From UBA695 sp042691655 (lineage in GTDB: Bacteria; Verrucomicrobiota; Verrucomicrobiia; Chthoniobacterales; Chthoniobacteraceae), in assembly GCA_042691655.1 (NCBI GenBank), contig CP170506.1, positions 1,798,001 through 1,862,000 on the forward strand: a stretch of DNA of 64,000 nt, read 5' to 3'. Below, piece after piece: positions 63,267 through 64,000 of this stretch. How positions within the stretch are numbered: the first letter of the stretch is position 1; each line of letters begins with the position of its first letter. The notes beneath the pieces are model-generated. The model had not been told where the DNA came from, ran no database searches, and saw nothing but the letters and a program-made list of their open reading frames with translations. The translations under genes and the position numbers were made by a program.

Positions 63267-64000
63267 CTACGAGGCGGCGGCTTGGGGGTACCGCTCTTCG
63301 CGAAGCCTTTTGGCGTAGGCTGCCGGTATCCAGGTGGCGATGTTCTGGTTGGTCAGCACGGGCAGTTTGGTGAGGACCTCCCGCAAGTAGGCGTAGGGAT
63401 CTACGCCGTTGCGTCGGCAGTTTTCGATGACGGTGTAGAGGACCGCCCCGCGCTGGCCCGCATCGGCGTCGCCTACGAAGAGCCAGTTCTTTTTGCCCAC
63501 CGCCGTGGGCCGGATGGCATTTTCAACAAGGTTGTTGTCGATCTCCACGCGCCCGTCTTGCAGGAAGACGCTCAAGCCCGGCCATTGCCCCAGCGCGTAG
63601 TCGATGGCTTTGCCCATGCTGCTTTTGGGCAGGTAGCGTTTCTTGGTTTTTAGTCGCACCAGCGCTTTGCGGATGCGCTCGTGGATGGGACGGCTTTGGG
63701 CCGCTCGGAGGGCTTCCCGCAACCGCGGCCCGGCGCGTTCTTTCCGTAAGTATTTTTCGATTTGGTAAAGGTGTGCCATTTGCCGAAGGAGCCAAGTGAC
63801 GATGCGTGGGGCCTGCGATTGCGATTCGATGAACTTGCGCCGCGCGTGGGCGTAACAGGCGGCGAGCCGGATGTGGCATTCGCGGCCAGCGCTCCGGGCG
63901 TAGCTACGGTAACCCGCATACCCATCGCATTGCAGGACGCCCCGCCAGTGGGCGGGAAGGATCTCGCCCACGCACTCGGCGGCGCGACTGGTGCGCCAGT
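63267..64000 (-). CDS. tnpC: IS66 transposase TnpC, C-terminal part, copy 2
   Basis: The frame is open to the right edge of the window, so the N-terminal half is missing here. It shows LQCDGYAGYRSYARSAGREC, HARRKFIESQSQAPRI and the final VEIDNNLVENAIRPTAVGKK with the catalytic Glu. It differs from copy 1 by a few residues (for example Cys for Gly after GRE, Arg for Cys after QAP). The promoter and accessory genes would lie beyond the window. Confidence 0.92.
   Translation of the reverse strand, partial: WRTSRAAECVGEILPAHWRGVLQCDGYAGYRSYARSAGRECHIRLAACYAHARRKFIESQSQAPRIVTWLLRQMAHLYQIEKYLRKERAGPRLREALRAAQSRPIHERIRKALVRLKTKKRYLPKSSMGKAIDYALGQWPGLSVFLQDGRVEIDNNLVENAIRPTAVGKKNWLFVGDADAGQRGAVLYTVIENCRRNGVDPYAYLREVLTKLPVLTNQNIATWIPAAYAKRLREERYPQAAAS

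Larger units (their letters stand above)
61609..64000 (-). mobile_element. IS66-family element, copy 2, interrupted by IS4 and cut by the window edge
   Basis: The terminus GTAAGCGTCACGCGAAG starts at 61609, preceded by CTTCGAAT as a possible 8-bp target site. Seventeen bases in, an IS4-family element is inserted. Beyond it (from 63186) the rest of the IS66 end and tnpC continue in reverse to the window edge. It matches copy 1 nearly base for base. Confidence 0.88.

Noticed and set aside
1..64000. tRNA, rRNA and riboswitch genes
   Set aside because: No convincing tRNA cloverleaf, rRNA stretch or riboswitch consensus was noticed by reading; a covariance-model scan would settle this.

Overview
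The window is a genome segment from a member of the Verrucomicrobiota. The strongest evidence is a complete four-gene cassette of the Verru_Chthon type (26112-32772), supported by PEP-CTERM surface proteins with autotransporter-type beta-strand repeats and a high density of glycan-degrading enzymes paired with LacI and AraC regulators. The class cannot be fixed from sequence reading alone. No rRNA, tRNA or CRISPR array was seen.

Left part (1-15.7 kb): modular carbohydrate loci. The end of a PEP-CTERM protein, a LacI regulator with a six-hairpin glycosidase, a divergent GH4 glycosidase/AraC pair, a large secreted clan GH-A glycosidase, and a divergent AraC/FAD-dependent oxidoreductase pair. 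Both AraC intergenic regions carry direct repeats spaced 20 bp. Two 158-bp MITE-like elements flanked by CTAG lie here; one is split by an IS5-family element with a CTAA target duplication. A decayed DUF302 gene and a glyoxalase-fold gene follow.

Middle part (17.8-36 kb): a three-gene operon (secreted unknown protein, SGNH esterase, NodB deacetylase), a PEP-CTERM beta-repeat protein, a LacI regulator, the operon Verru_Chthon B-C-A-D plus an MFS transporter, and a GH2-type glycosidase. The inverted repeat GATCAA-N4-TTGATC (one copy with a mismatch) lies before the PEP-CTERM gene, the cassette operon and the GH2 gene. This suggests one sugar-responsive regulon that includes a pseudopilin-like surface apparatus.

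Right part (36-64 kb): a mosaic of mobile DNA and phage remnants. One integrase-type IS with unusually long non-coding arms occurs as copies A, B and C, plus a solo right arm D. There are also IS66 (two copies, one with an IS4-family element nested in its end), IS256, IS3 and ISL3 remnants, a DUF2924/large serine recombinase/small-protein trio, a decayed phage tail block (beta-propeller, small protein, holin-like protein) and a phage recombination block (Sak4-like ATPase, DUF2800 nuclease, DUF669-like protein). Between them lie an exported phosphoesterase/PEP-CTERM operon and a surface-glycan block (membrane glycosyltransferase, GT2, WecB). Several junctions of the long-armed IS truncate neighbouring genes, so this IS has probably driven local rearrangement.
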